From: an uncultured Erysipelotrichaceae bacterium
GTDB taxonomy: Bacteria; Bacillota_I; Bacilli_A; Erysipelotrichales; Erysipelotrichaceae
Assembly: GCA_947167125.1 (NCBI GenBank)
Contig: CAMVGT010000016.1
Location: forward strand, 1 to 39,479
DNA length: 39,479 nt
Direction: 5' to 3'
Notes under the pieces: generated by a model
Database searches by the model: none
What the model was told of the DNA's origin: nothing
Seen by the model: the letters and a program-made list of their open reading frames with translations, nothing else
In this document: positions 16,907-24,436 of the stretch, one piece after another
How positions within the stretch are numbered: position 1 is the stretch's first letter
Layout of the letters: every line of letters starts with the position of its first letter
Translations under genes and position numbers: made by a program

Positions 16907-16910
16907 AGTC

Positions 16911-16928
16911 ACGTGAAATAATTCACAT
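16911..16928 (+). promoter_or_regulatory. Rex-type redox operator
   Basis: ACGTGAAATAATTCACAT is close to the Rex consensus TTGTGAAATAATTCACAA (all inner 14 positions agree except one). It sits between the -10 box and the ribosome site, a typical repressor position. Rex releases DNA when NADH is high, which would induce adhE. Confidence 0.75.
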
Positions 16929-16938
16929 GGAGGTGCCA

Positions 16939-19608
16939 ATGGCTGAAAAGAAAAAGAAAACATCCGCAGCAGAAACAGAAACTGCAGTCTCACCCGCACA
17001 GGCAGAAGTAAATGAAAAAGTTGAAAAAGCTCTGAAAGCTCTTGATGACTTCGCTTCCTTTGATCAGGAAAAGATCGACTACATCGTCGCAAAATGTTCT
17101 GTCGCCGCGCTTGATCAGCATGGCGCACTGGCAAAGCTTGCGATTGAGGAAACAGGCAGAGGCGTCTTTGAAGACAAAGCGACCAAGAACCTGTTTGCCT
17201 GCGAATATGTTGTCAATCATATGAGAAACCAGAAGACCGTCGGCATCATTGATGAAGATCCGGTCAAAGGACTCAAGTATGTCGCAGAGCCGGTCGGTGT
17301 CATTGCCGGTATCACCCCGGTAACCAATCCCACATCCACTGCGATTTTCAAATCTCTCATCTGCTTAAAGACAAGAAACCCGATCATCTTCGCCTTCCAT
17401 CCCAATGCCCAGAACTCTTCCGCAGCTGCCGCAAAGGTTGTCTATGAAGCAGCTTTAAAAGCCGGCGCTCCGGAAAACTGCATCCAGTGGATTGAAACTC
17501 CCAGCATGGAAGCGACTTCCGCACTCATGAATCATCCGGGAGTTTCCACCATTCTTGCGACCGGCGGAAACGCGATGGTAAAGGCGGCCTACTCCTGCGG
17601 GAAACCGGCGCTTGGCGTCGGCGCGGGAAATGTTCCGGCTTATATTGAAACAACTGCCGACATCCGTCAGGCAGTCAGCGACATCGCCATGTCCAAGAGC
17701 TTCGACCATGGCATGGTATGTGCTTCCGAACAGGCAGTCATTGCCGATCAGGAAATCTATGAAGACGTCAAAGCGGAATTCATCCATTACAATGTCCACT
17801 TTGTAAACAAAAAGGAAAAGGCAATGCTGGAAGAATTCATGTTCGGCGCCAAAGCATTCTCCAAAGGATGCGAAGAAGCCAGACTCAACGGAACCGTTGC
17901 CGGCAAGAGCGCATACTGGATTGCGCAGCAGGCAGGATTTGAAGTCGATCCCAAATGTTCTATCATCATTGCGGAATGTTCCGAAGTCGGCCCGAATGAA
18001 CCGCTCACAAGAGAAAAGCTCTCCCCTGTTCTTGCCATGTTAAAAGCGGAAAGCGTTGAGGACGGTCTTGATAAAGCGGAAGCGATGGTCATGTTCAACG
18101 GCACCGGCCACTCCGCCGCAATCCATACCCAGAATGAAGATCTCGTCCGTGAATTCGGACGCAGAATCAAGGCATGCCGCATTATCTGGAATTCCCCTTC
18201 CACCTTCGGCGGCATCGGCAATATCTATAACTCCTTCATTCCTTCTCTGACGCTTGGCTGCGGATCGTACGGACATAACAGCGTTTCCGACAACATCAGC
18301 ACCATCAACCTGCTGAACATCAAGAAAGTCGGCGAGAGGAGGAATAACATGCAGTGGTTCAAGATCCCTTCCAAGATCTATATCGAAAAGAACTCCATTG
18401 AATATCTCCAGGACATGCGTGAAATGGAAAAGGTATTCATCGTCACCGACCAGTCCATGGTTCAGCTCGGCTATGTGCAGAAAGTCACCGACCAGCTTGC
18501 TTTAAGACAGAACAAAGTCACTTATGAACTGTTCTGCGACGTGGAACCGGATCCTTCCATCCAGACTGTCAAAAAAGGTCTGATCCTGATGGAATCCTTC
18601 CAGCCTGACACCATCATCGCTCTTGGCGGCGGCTCGGCAATGGACGCAGCCAAAGGCATGTGGCTTTATTACGAACATCCGGAAGTCAACTTCGATGATC
18701 TCAAGCAGAAGTTCATGGACATCCGCAAGCGCGCATTCCGCTATCCCGAACTCGGCAAAAAAGCAAGCCTTGTATGCATTCCGACCACATCCGGAACCGG
18801 CTCTGAAGTCACACCGTTTGCGGTCATCACCGATAAGGAAACCCATATCAAATATCCGCTGACTGACTATTCCCTGACACCGACAGTCGCGATCATTGAT
18901 CCGGCACTGACAATGACGCTTCCTTCCTCCATCACTGCCAACACCGGCATGGATGTACTGACCCACGCAGTGGAAGCATATGTTTCCATTCTGGCTTCGG
19001 ATTATACCGATGCCCTGGCACTCAAAGCCGTACAGATGGTCTTTGACTATCTGCCCCGTGCTGTCCATAACGGGAAGAATGATCCGGAAGCGCGTGAAAA
19101 AATGCATAATGCCTCCTGCATGGCAGGTATGGCATTTGCCAATGCGTTCCTCGGCATGAACCATTCAATGGCGCACAAGATCGGCGCTGAATTCCATGTA
19201 CCCCATGGCCTTGCCAACGCGATTCTTCTTCCCTACACCATCCGCTACAACGGCACCAAGCCGGAAAAACCGGGCTTATGGCCGAAGTACCGCTTCTATA
19301 ACGCTGACTTAAGATACTGCGAACTTGCCAAGGCAATCGGCCTTGAAGTCACATCCCTTGAGCAGGGCGTAGAAGCCTTCGCGCAGGCAGTATGGCAGCT
19401 CGGCACAGACTGCGGAATCACAATGAATTTCTCTTCCCTGCCGTATCTCAATGAAACAGACTGGATGAATGCAGTCGAAAAGCTTTCCTATCTTGCATAT
19501 GAAGATCAGTGCTCCCCTGCCAACCCGCGTGTACCGATGGTTGCGGATATGCAGGAAATCCTGACGAAGTCATGGAGCGGCGAAGTGATCAAATACGTTC
19601 ACCGCTGA
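16939..19608 (+). CDS. adhE: Bifunctional aldehyde-alcohol dehydrogenase
   Basis: 889 residues. The ATG at 16939 is taken because GGAGG lies 5 bases before it; an upstream ATG at 16927 overlaps that site. A Lys/Ala/Glu-rich N-terminal extension of about 25 residues precedes the CoA-dependent acetaldehyde dehydrogenase domain (to about residue 460), which has the catalytic Cys261 in GMVCASEQ. The C-terminal domain is an iron-dependent alcohol dehydrogenase with GGGSAMDAAKGMW (NAD site), TTSGTGSEVTPFAVITD, GMDVLTHAVEAY and NHSMAHKIGAEFHVPHG holding the iron-binding histidines. It converts acetyl-CoA to ethanol and re-oxidises two NADH during fermentation. Expected to form spirosome filaments as in other AdhE proteins. 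Control by Rex and perhaps CcpA is suggested by the upstream sites. Confidence 0.97.
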   Translation: MAEKKKKTSAAETETAVSPAQAEVNEKVEKALKALDDFASFDQEKIDYIVAKCSVAALDQHGALAKLAIEETGRGVFEDKATKNLFACEYVVNHMRNQKTVGIIDEDPVKGLKYVAEPVGVIAGITPVTNPTSTAIFKSLICLKTRNPIIFAFHPNAQNSSAAAAKVVYEAALKAGAPENCIQWIETPSMEATSALMNHPGVSTILATGGNAMVKAAYSCGKPALGVGAGNVPAYIETTADIRQAVSDIAMSKSFDHGMVCASEQAVIADQEIYEDVKAEFIHYNVHFVNKKEKAMLEEFMFGAKAFSKGCEEARLNGTVAGKSAYWIAQQAGFEVDPKCSIIIAECSEVGPNEPLTREKLSPVLAMLKAESVEDGLDKAEAMVMFNGTGHSAAIHTQNEDLVREFGRRIKACRIIWNSPSTFGGIGNIYNSFIPSLTLGCGSYGHNSVSDNISTINLLNIKKVGERRNNMQWFKIPSKIYIEKNSIEYLQDMREMEKVFIVTDQSMVQLGYVQKVTDQLALRQNKVTYELFCDVEPDPSIQTVKKGLILMESFQPDTIIALGGGSAMDAAKGMWLYYEHPEVNFDDLKQKFMDIRKRAFRYPELGKKASLVCIPTTSGTGSEVTPFAVITDKETHIKYPLTDYSLTPTVAIIDPALTMTLPSSITANTGMDVLTHAVEAYVSILASDYTDALALKAVQMVFDYLPRAVHNGKNDPEAREKMHNASCMAGMAFANAFLGMNHSMAHKIGAEFHVPHGLANAILLPYTIRYNGTKPEKPGLWPKYRFYNADLRYCELAKAIGLEVTSLEQGVEAFAQAVWQLGTDCGITMNFSSLPYLNETDWMNAVEKLSYLAYEDQCSPANPRVPMVADMQEILTKSWSGEVIKYVHR

Positions 19609-19630
19609 TTCCAAACCCTTTCTCCCCTCT

Positions 19631-19658
19631 AAAAAGCTCCCTGAGCGGAGCTTTTTTC
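19631..19658 (+). terminator. adhE terminator
   Basis: AAAAAGCTCC, 6-base loop, GGAGCTTTTTT. Confidence 0.9.
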
Positions 19659-19668
19659 ATTGATTGCT

Positions 19669-19697
19669 TTGTAAGAGAAACCAATTCCATGTATGAT
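19669..19697 (+). promoter_or_regulatory. Promoter overlapping the annotated start of the NUP-like gene
   Basis: TTGTAA at 19669-19674, 17-base spacer, TATGAT at 19692-19697. If used, transcription would start after the ATG at 19689. Confidence 0.4.
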
Positions 19698-20270
19698 AAT
19701 TTCGTTCTTCTGAGAAGAAAGAGGTTTTACACGGACAGCAGTTATACAAAAATCTTCTGTGCGTCTGTGCTTGCGCTCAGTATGGCAGGCTGCAGGCAGG
19801 AAGCTTCCGGAAACAGTCAGATTCCGGTTAAGGTATTGATCCTGCCGAAATTTGAAATCGATGAAATGAGCGGCGACGCGCCGGGAGAAGCACAGTTTTA
19901 TTATGAGGAATATATGGACGGCAGCGAGGAATATACCGTACAGGGTCTTGGCGAAGATGTCGCTCTGTATGTAAAGGACGGCGTGGCATTGTGTGTGACG
20001 GGAGAAGGAAAAGTCTCATCTTCCATGCATACAGCAGCGCTTCTGGCAGATGAGCGTTTTGCTTTTTCCGATACCTATGTGATGTCTGTCGGATGCGCGG
20101 GCGGAAGCACCGGCTATGCCGTGATGGGAGATGTCTGTATCATCACCGCGGCAGCCGATTATGATCTCGGCCATCATGCGGCAGATCTCTTTGAGACATC
20201 CATGAAAAACAACTTCACAGCAGGCAAGGCCATCATCGACGCCATACTTTCCAAAGAATCAGGTTTCTGA
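19689..20270 (+). CDS. Purine nucleoside permease-like lipoprotein with internal deletion
   Basis: 193 residues. A lipoprotein signal ends in LSMAGC. Residues 45-155 match the start of the NUP family (PF06516; nucleoside permease/phosphorylase-like): VKVLILPKFEIDEMSGDAPG, YVKDGVALCVTGEGK, SVGCAGGSTGYAVMGDVCII and DYDLGHH. The frame then runs straight into AADLFETSMKNNFTAGKAIIDAIL, which is the C-terminal end of the family, so about 150 residues are missing without a frameshift. Full members are near 350 residues. The ATG at 19689 lies upstream of a good promoter and has no ribosome site, so the true start is unsure. Probably a decayed gene, though a short secreted product is possible. Confidence 0.65.
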   Translation: MYDNFVLLRRKRFYTDSSYTKIFCASVLALSMAGCRQEASGNSQIPVKVLILPKFEIDEMSGDAPGEAQFYYEEYMDGSEEYTVQGLGEDVALYVKDGVALCVTGEGKVSSSMHTAALLADERFAFSDTYVMSVGCAGGSTGYAVMGDVCIITAAADYDLGHHAADLFETSMKNNFTAGKAIIDAILSKESGF

Positions 20271-20284
20271 AGGAGGAAACGCAT

Positions 20285-20617
20285 ATGAATCTGCAGACAA
20301 ATCAGACATGTATCTACATCGGACTCAATGATTCTGAAACCGGTGTACAGAAATTCTCCACGGATAAATATCTTTCGATTTTAAAAAATGTATGCCGCAG
20401 CTACCGTGTGGCATTCTCGGTCCAGGTGATCAACGGCGGCTACTTCCATGAGGACGGCCGCTATACCGAAGAAAACACCCTGACCCTTACCCTGCTGAAT
20501 GTCGAAGAAGAAACTGTCATGGAAATTGCGAAGGATCTCTGTGCCTTCTTCAATCAGGAAAGCGTCATGATCACTTTCTCCCCGAGTTACGCCATCTTTG
20601 TCAAAGAAAAGATTTAA
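20285..20617 (+). CDS. Small protein of unknown function
   Basis: 110 residues with a very strong ribosome site (AAGGAGGAAACGCAT). It starts MNLQTNQTCIYIGLNDSE and ends with a segment FFNQESVMITFSP. Predicted as a single alpha/beta domain, without signal or membrane segment. I do not recognise the family. It lies 14 bases after the NUP-like gene and is probably in the same transcript, so its translation may be the reason that transcript is kept. Confidence 0.6.
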   Translation: MNLQTNQTCIYIGLNDSETGVQKFSTDKYLSILKNVCRSYRVAFSVQVINGGYFHEDGRYTEENTLTLTLLNVEEETVMEIAKDLCAFFNQESVMITFSPSYAIFVKEKI

Positions 20618-20619
20618 AA

Positions 20620-20681
20620 AAGAACCCGCTGCGATCAGTGAGTTCTCTGACTGGGCATATCCATGCTCAGTTTTTCTTTTT
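20620..20681. terminator. Back-to-back terminators
   Basis: For the plus strand ACTGGGCAT (20650) pairs with ATGCTCAGT (20663) before a T-rich tract to 20681. For the minus strand AGAAC at 20646-20642 pairs with GTTCT at 20625-20621, ahead of six U. The plus-strand hairpin overlaps the end of the opposite gene. Confidence 0.65.
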
Positions 20682-21536
20682 GAATACCACCCGCCATGGA
20701 TCGCGGGTTCCGATATTGTATGCCCCGGCAAAATTGCCCTGGTTGATTGCGACACCGATATGATGCATCGAATTGACATAAAGAAGCGGTTCGCCGACTT
20801 CCACATCGGAAAATGTTTTACCGAAAGGCACAAAGGAATGGTAGACCCTTGTTTTTCCTTTATATACCGAAACATCCACATCCTCTCCGGGAAGCACATG
20901 AAGCTTTTCAAAAAATTCAGATGAAATATTTGTCCACAGACTTCCGAACCGCACATCGAGTGTTTCGATCGTTCCGCGGATCTCTCCTTCTGTAAATTCA
21001 GGATACATGCCTTCCATCATCACAAGCTGAGAAGGATCGACAGCTTCACCGATTTCATCATATGTGACTTTTCCGCCTGCCAGCAGCGCGGCGCTGTAGG
21101 CGAAGATATCGCGTCCATGGAATGTGGCGGACCATTGGCTGCCTTCTCTTCTTCCGATGTCTTCACGGATGATTCTTGCGCTTTCGATGCCGATCGCTCT
21201 TGCGAGGTGTGAAAGCGTGCCGTTGTCCGGCGTCACGATAAACTGACCCTTTGCGCTTTTTGCGACGATGCAGCGTCTCTGGGATCCCACGCCGGGCTCG
21301 ACAACCGACACAAAGATCGTGCCGGCCGGCCAGAAAGGCACTGCCTGCAGCAGCCGGTAGGATGCTTCAAATGTGTCAAACGGCGGAATGTCATGTGTCA
21401 GATTGTAAATCCTGAGATTTTCATCAACGCACAGCGCGACGCCGTACATTGCGGCGACTGCCCCGTCCGAAAGTCCGAAATCCGACTGGAACACAAGCAT
21501 TCCGTTCATCTTCTGATTTTCATTTTCCTCTTTCAT
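20667..21536 (-). CDS. SAM hydroxide adenosyltransferase (DUF62) family
   Basis: 289 residues. QSDFGLSDGAVAAMYG, TPDNGTLSHLA and FHGRDIFAYSAALL are signatures of the SAM-dependent chlorinase/fluorinase/hydrolase fold (PF01887 with PF20257-type C-terminal barrel). The hydrolases split SAM into adenosine and methionine with an Asp-Arg-His triad. Here the VVDPGVG motif reads VVEPGVG, so the Asp is Glu80; Arg87 and the His of FHGRD are kept. Last gene of a four-gene unit with a zinc-ribbon/L7-L12 protein, an RNA methyltransferase and a HAD protein, 16 bases after the HAD gene. It might control SAM or adenosine supply; that is inference. Confidence 0.88.
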   Translation of the reverse strand: MKEENENQKMNGMLVFQSDFGLSDGAVAAMYGVALCVDENLRIYNLTHDIPPFDTFEASYRLLQAVPFWPAGTIFVSVVEPGVGSQRRCIVAKSAKGQFIVTPDNGTLSHLARAIGIESARIIREDIGRREGSQWSATFHGRDIFAYSAALLAGGKVTYDEIGEAVDPSQLVMMEGMYPEFTEGEIRGTIETLDVRFGSLWTNISSEFFEKLHVLPGEDVDVSVYKGKTRVYHSFVPFGKTFSDVEVGEPLLYVNSMHHIGVAINQGNFAGAYNIGTRDPWRVVFKKKN

Positions 21537-21552
21537 TCTGATTCATTCCTCT

Positions 21553-22167
21553 TTACTCAAAATGAATTCCTTTTTCCTTTAACCGTTCAATCAGAAGCGG
21601 TGTGTCATCGTGATAGACAATCCCGTCCATGCCGCACATTGAAGCCGCAAAGACATTGGCATTGGAATCATCGATAAAAAGACATTCCTCCGCTTTTAAA
21701 TCAAACCGTTTCAGAAACAGTTCAAAGATATCCTTCTGCGGCTTGATGATCTTTTCTTCAGCCGATGTCATCCGTCCTTCAAAATACTGACTGCCCGGCA
21801 GTCTGTGGAAGTATTCCGCCTGGCGGATGCTCGCATTGGAAAGAAGATAAATGCGATATCCGCTTTGATGCAGAGAGCTGATCAGTTCTTCCATTCCTTC
21901 TTTATTCTCAAACGGTTCCTTCCACCAGCCGAATATGAGTTCATGTACACAGCTGTGAAGGTTTTCAGGCAGTCTTGCGCTGACTGCGTCATATGCCTGC
22001 TGCTCGCTGACGGTTCCTTCATCCAATGCCAGCCATTCAGTTTCATGAAACAGTTCCCGCATGATCAGCTTCTTTTCTTCTTCATTGAGTTCTCTTTCAT
22101 CAAGAAGCTTCTGCGGGTTCCAGCTCATCAGCACACCGCCCATGTCAAATACGATATTGCGGATCAT
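21553..22167 (-). CDS. HAD-like hydrolase (HAD-IA, YihX-like)
   Basis: 204 residues. Motif I is FDMGGVL with nucleophile Asp8 and a Gly in place of the usual second Asp, as in the YihX/haloacid-dehalogenase-like branch. A helical cap follows (residues 15-85), motif II LLSNAS, the Lys of motif III in IIKPQKDIF, and motif IV FIDDSNANVFAA. Likely a sugar-phosphate or small-molecule phosphatase; substrate unknown. Start overlaps the end of the methyltransferase gene by 4 bases, with AGAGGAATTT before the ATG. Confidence 0.85.
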   Translation of the reverse strand: MIRNIVFDMGGVLMSWNPQKLLDERELNEEEKKLIMRELFHETEWLALDEGTVSEQQAYDAVSARLPENLHSCVHELIFGWWKEPFENKEGMEELISSLHQSGYRIYLLSNASIRQAEYFHRLPGSQYFEGRMTSAEEKIIKPQKDIFELFLKRFDLKAEECLFIDDSNANVFAASMCGMDGIVYHDDTPLLIERLKEKGIHFE

Positions 22168-22895
22168 AAATTCCTCTGATAGTGATACATGACAATGCCG
22201 GCTGCCACCGCCACATTGAGCGATTCAAAGCCTTCCATCTCAATCCGCAGCCTCTCATCCGCTGCTTCCTGCACTTCTTTGCGTACGCCCTTTCCTTCAT
22301 TGCCGAACACAAAGGCAAGCTTTCCTGCATTTGGAATATCCTTCATTGTTTTTGAATGTTCAAGGGTTGTGGCGATGACTTTGAATCCGTCATTCCGCAG
22401 TGAATGAATCAGATCCAGCGGTTCGCAGCGCAGAACCGGGATATGAAACAGCGCGCCCTGGGTGGAGCGGATAGTTTTGTCATTGAAGAGATCGCAGGAA
22501 TCATAGGAACAGTAAACTGCGTCAAAGCCGAAGGAAACAGCAGTGCGGATCATCGTCCCGGCATTTCCCGGATCCTGCACGCCGTCGAGAATAATGACAC
22601 GCTCAGGTTCCTTTACTTCCGGTTCCGTTCTTCTGCATACACCGATCAGGTGCACGGCAGAAACATTCTGCGATATCTTTTTCATAATTGCCGGAGTGAC
22701 GGAAATCACACGGTCAAAATCAAACGGATTGTCTTCATCAATGATCAGTGTTTCAAGAATTCCGGCTTTCAGTGCTTCCTGGATGAGATGTTCCCCTTCC
22801 ACAAGAAACAGGCCGGTTTCATCGCGGCCTTTTTTCGTATGAAGGGATGTCCATTTTTTGACTCTGGCATTGCTCAGAGATTCGATTCGTTCCAT
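22164..22895 (-). CDS. TrmH/SpoU-family RNA 2'-O-methyltransferase
   Basis: 243 residues. An N-terminal substrate-binding domain (SLSNARVKKWTSLHTKKGRD; FLVEGEHLIQEAL) is followed by the SPOUT knot with all three motifs: DGVQDPGNAGTMIRTA, VFGNEGKGV and EMEGFESLNVAVAAGI. This arrangement is that of the RlmB/YsgA-like rRNA methyltransferases that methylate a ribose in 23S rRNA with SAM. The exact target base is not readable. It overlaps the preceding zinc-ribbon/L7-L12-like gene by 22 bases. Confidence 0.92.
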   Translation of the reverse strand: MERIESLSNARVKKWTSLHTKKGRDETGLFLVEGEHLIQEALKAGILETLIIDEDNPFDFDRVISVTPAIMKKISQNVSAVHLIGVCRRTEPEVKEPERVIILDGVQDPGNAGTMIRTAVSFGFDAVYCSYDSCDLFNDKTIRSTQGALFHIPVLRCEPLDLIHSLRNDGFKVIATTLEHSKTMKDIPNAGKLAFVFGNEGKGVRKEVQEAADERLRIEMEGFESLNVAVAAGIVMYHYQRNL

Positions 22896-23263
22896 ACTGT
22901 TGATTCTTCCTCAATTGAAACAGCTTCCTTTTTCCCATGGTCCGCTTCTGCTTTCAGACCGGCTTCATTCAGCTGCTTTGCCTTTTCTTCCGCTTCCTCT
23001 TCCGAAAGATGATCAAAGAGAACAGCAGGAAGCTCTTTTAAACGGTTCCTGAGTTCAGGAATCGGAAGACCTGTGATTTCCTTCAGTCCTGAAAGAGCGG
23101 CAGTCAGATTTCCTGCCTCAAGAAGAATGACTTTTGATTTCATAGGGTCAGTCAGTTCCAGTGTGATTTCCTCTTCCGGTTTATATGCAAACTGCGGAGC
23201 TCCGCATCTTGGGCAGTACATCGAAAGATCTTCGATTTCCGCACGGCATTTCAGGCAGATCAT
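22874..23263 (-). CDS. Zinc ribbon fused to ribosomal L7/L12 C-terminal-like domain
   Basis: 129 residues. Cys3, Cys6, Cys17 and Cys20 form a zinc ribbon (CLKC, CPRC). Residues 44-108 match the bL12 C-terminal domain in order and spacing: VILLEAGNLTAALSGLKEITG corresponds to the VKAV-RGATGLGLKEAK region, and LSEEEAEEKAKQLNEAGLKAEA to the last helix and strand. In bL12 this domain recruits translation GTPases. A short acidic tail follows. Strong ribosome site AAGGAGGACTGCT. It is the first gene of a unit with an rRNA-type methyltransferase, so a ribosome-linked role is reasonable but unproven. Confidence 0.8.
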   Translation of the reverse strand: MICLKCRAEIEDLSMYCPRCGAPQFAYKPEEEITLELTDPMKSKVILLEAGNLTAALSGLKEITGLPIPELRNRLKELPAVLFDHLSEEEAEEKAKQLNEAGLKAEADHGKKEAVSIEEESTVWNESNL

Positions 23264-23292
23264 AGCAGTCCTCCTTATTTATCTTCCAAAAT

Positions 23293-23298
23293 ATTATA
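23293..23298 (-). promoter_or_regulatory. -10 box of the zinc-ribbon/L7-L12 operon
   Basis: Minus strand TATAAT at 23298-23293, leader of about 20 bases with AAGGAGG. No clear -35 box. Confidence 0.5.
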
Positions 23299-23318
23299 CA
23301 CGAACATTCAGCTGTTTC

Positions 23319-23327
23319 TGTCATAAT
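23319..23327 (+). promoter_or_regulatory. Extended -10 box of the GNAT-flavodoxin unit
   Basis: TGT-CATAAT at 23319-23327, divergent from the previous promoter. Confidence 0.4.
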
Positions 23328-23375
23328 GGAGGCAGAGGAAAATACACTCTGCGCAAAGAGGTCAAAGGTAATCGC

Positions 23376-23924
23376 ATGCTTACAATCAAAACCGCATCGG
23401 CTGATCTGAAGGAGATTGATGAGATCCGCCGTCTGTACAACAGCAGTTTTCCGGATGATGAACGCATTCCCTGGCACCGGCTGTTTCATCAGCTTGATGA
23501 ATCCCATATCATGAATATTTTCTATGAAGCCGAGACCCCTGTCGGGATGGCATATCTGTTTCTTCATGAAAATCTCGTATATCTCGGGTATCTGGCTGTG
23601 GAAGAAAAACTGCGTTCGAGAGGCTATGGCACTGCAATTCTTCATATGATTCAGGAAATATGGAAGAATCACAAGATTGTCATCGACATTGAAGTCATTG
23701 ATCCCTCAGCTGACAATTATGAAGAGCGTGTTTCCAGAAAACAGTTCTATCTTCATAACGGCTTTGAAGAAACAGGAACCGGCTATTATTTCTATCATGT
23801 CGATTATGAACTGCTTTCCTGCAACGGAATTGTCACTGCCGATGAATTCCGTTCATTGATTCTGAAGCACTGGGGACCGATTGCGCAGAATGCGGTATTT
23901 AAGAATCTGAAGGAGACATTATGA
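23376..23924 (+). CDS. GNAT family N-acetyltransferase
   Basis: 182 residues. The frame is open from 23073, but that part is antisense to the divergent gene; the ATG at 23376 begins MLTIKTASADLKEIDEI, a typical GNAT start. The acetyl-CoA site is seen in VYLGYLAVEEKLRSRGYGTAIL (consensus R/Q-x2-G-x-G/A at RSRGYG). The later NGFEETGTGYYF strand fits the end of the fold. Acceptor unknown. The stop overlaps the flavodoxin start by 4 bases. Confidence 0.88.
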   Translation: MLTIKTASADLKEIDEIRRLYNSSFPDDERIPWHRLFHQLDESHIMNIFYEAETPVGMAYLFLHENLVYLGYLAVEEKLRSRGYGTAILHMIQEIWKNHKIVIDIEVIDPSADNYEERVSRKQFYLHNGFEETGTGYYFYHVDYELLSCNGIVTADEFRSLILKHWGPIAQNAVFKNLKETL

Positions 23925-24409
23925 CAAAGAAACTGGTCGCATACTTTTCAGCAGGAAAAGAAACCCGCTTCACCGCCAGGGAGCTGGCGGACATTCTCAA
24001 GGCCGATCTTTATGAGATCAAGCCGCTGAACCCTTATACAAAAGAAGATCTCAGCTGGGAAGATCCGGATTCAAGAAGCGCCAGAGAAGGAAAAGATCCT
24101 TCCATCCGTCCCGCTCTTGAAGAAGAAAAAACTGATCTCAGTTCCTATGAGCAGATCTTTATCGGCTTCCCTGTATGGTTTGATACCTTCCCGCGCATCA
24201 TCGCTTCCTTTGCGGAAAACAATGATTTTGAAAACAAAACCGTCATTCCCTTTGCGACATCCATGGGCGGCGGCATGGGCAGTGCTGCTGAAGACCTGAA
24301 GGCATTATTGCCGGCAAGCGCAAAGGTTACGGAAGGATTGTTATTAAACGGACAGATCGGAAAGTTCAAGCTGGAAACCTGGCTGCTGACAATGGGAATC
24401 AAGGATTAA
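23921..24409 (+). CDS. Flavodoxin family protein
   Basis: 162 residues. It begins KLVAYFSAGKETRFTARELAD: the first beta strand and the FMN-phosphate loop, in which Ser-Ala-Gly-Lys-Glu-Thr replaces the classical Ser-x-T-G-N-T. FIGFPVWFDTFPRII and PFATSMGGGMGSA bracket the isoalloxazine ring. This is the flavodoxin_4 type common in anaerobic Firmicutes, a low-potential electron carrier or NADPH:quinone-type reductase. Coupled to the GNAT gene by an ATGA overlap. Confidence 0.88.
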   Translation: MTKKLVAYFSAGKETRFTARELADILKADLYEIKPLNPYTKEDLSWEDPDSRSAREGKDPSIRPALEEEKTDLSSYEQIFIGFPVWFDTFPRIIASFAENNDFENKTVIPFATSMGGGMGSAAEDLKALLPASAKVTEGLLLNGQIGKFKLETWLLTMGIKD

Positions 24410-24410
24410 G

Positions 24411-24436
24411 AAAAGCGGATCGCTCCGCTTTTTTAA
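24411..24436. terminator. Bidirectional terminator
   Basis: AAAAGCGGA and TCCGCTTTT with a 4-base loop and U tracts on both strands; shared by the flavodoxin and the opposing SpoU gene. Confidence 0.85.

Noticed and set aside
18502-19164. 220-codon frame antisense to adhE
   Set aside because: Shadow of the alcohol dehydrogenase domain; composition and motifs make no sense as a protein.
22543-23012. Plus-strand frames in the methyltransferase region
   Set aside because: Shadows of overlapping minus-strand genes with clear motifs.
23073-23375. N-terminal extension of the GNAT
   Set aside because: It is antisense to the zinc-ribbon/L7-L12 gene, and the GNAT fold begins at 23376.
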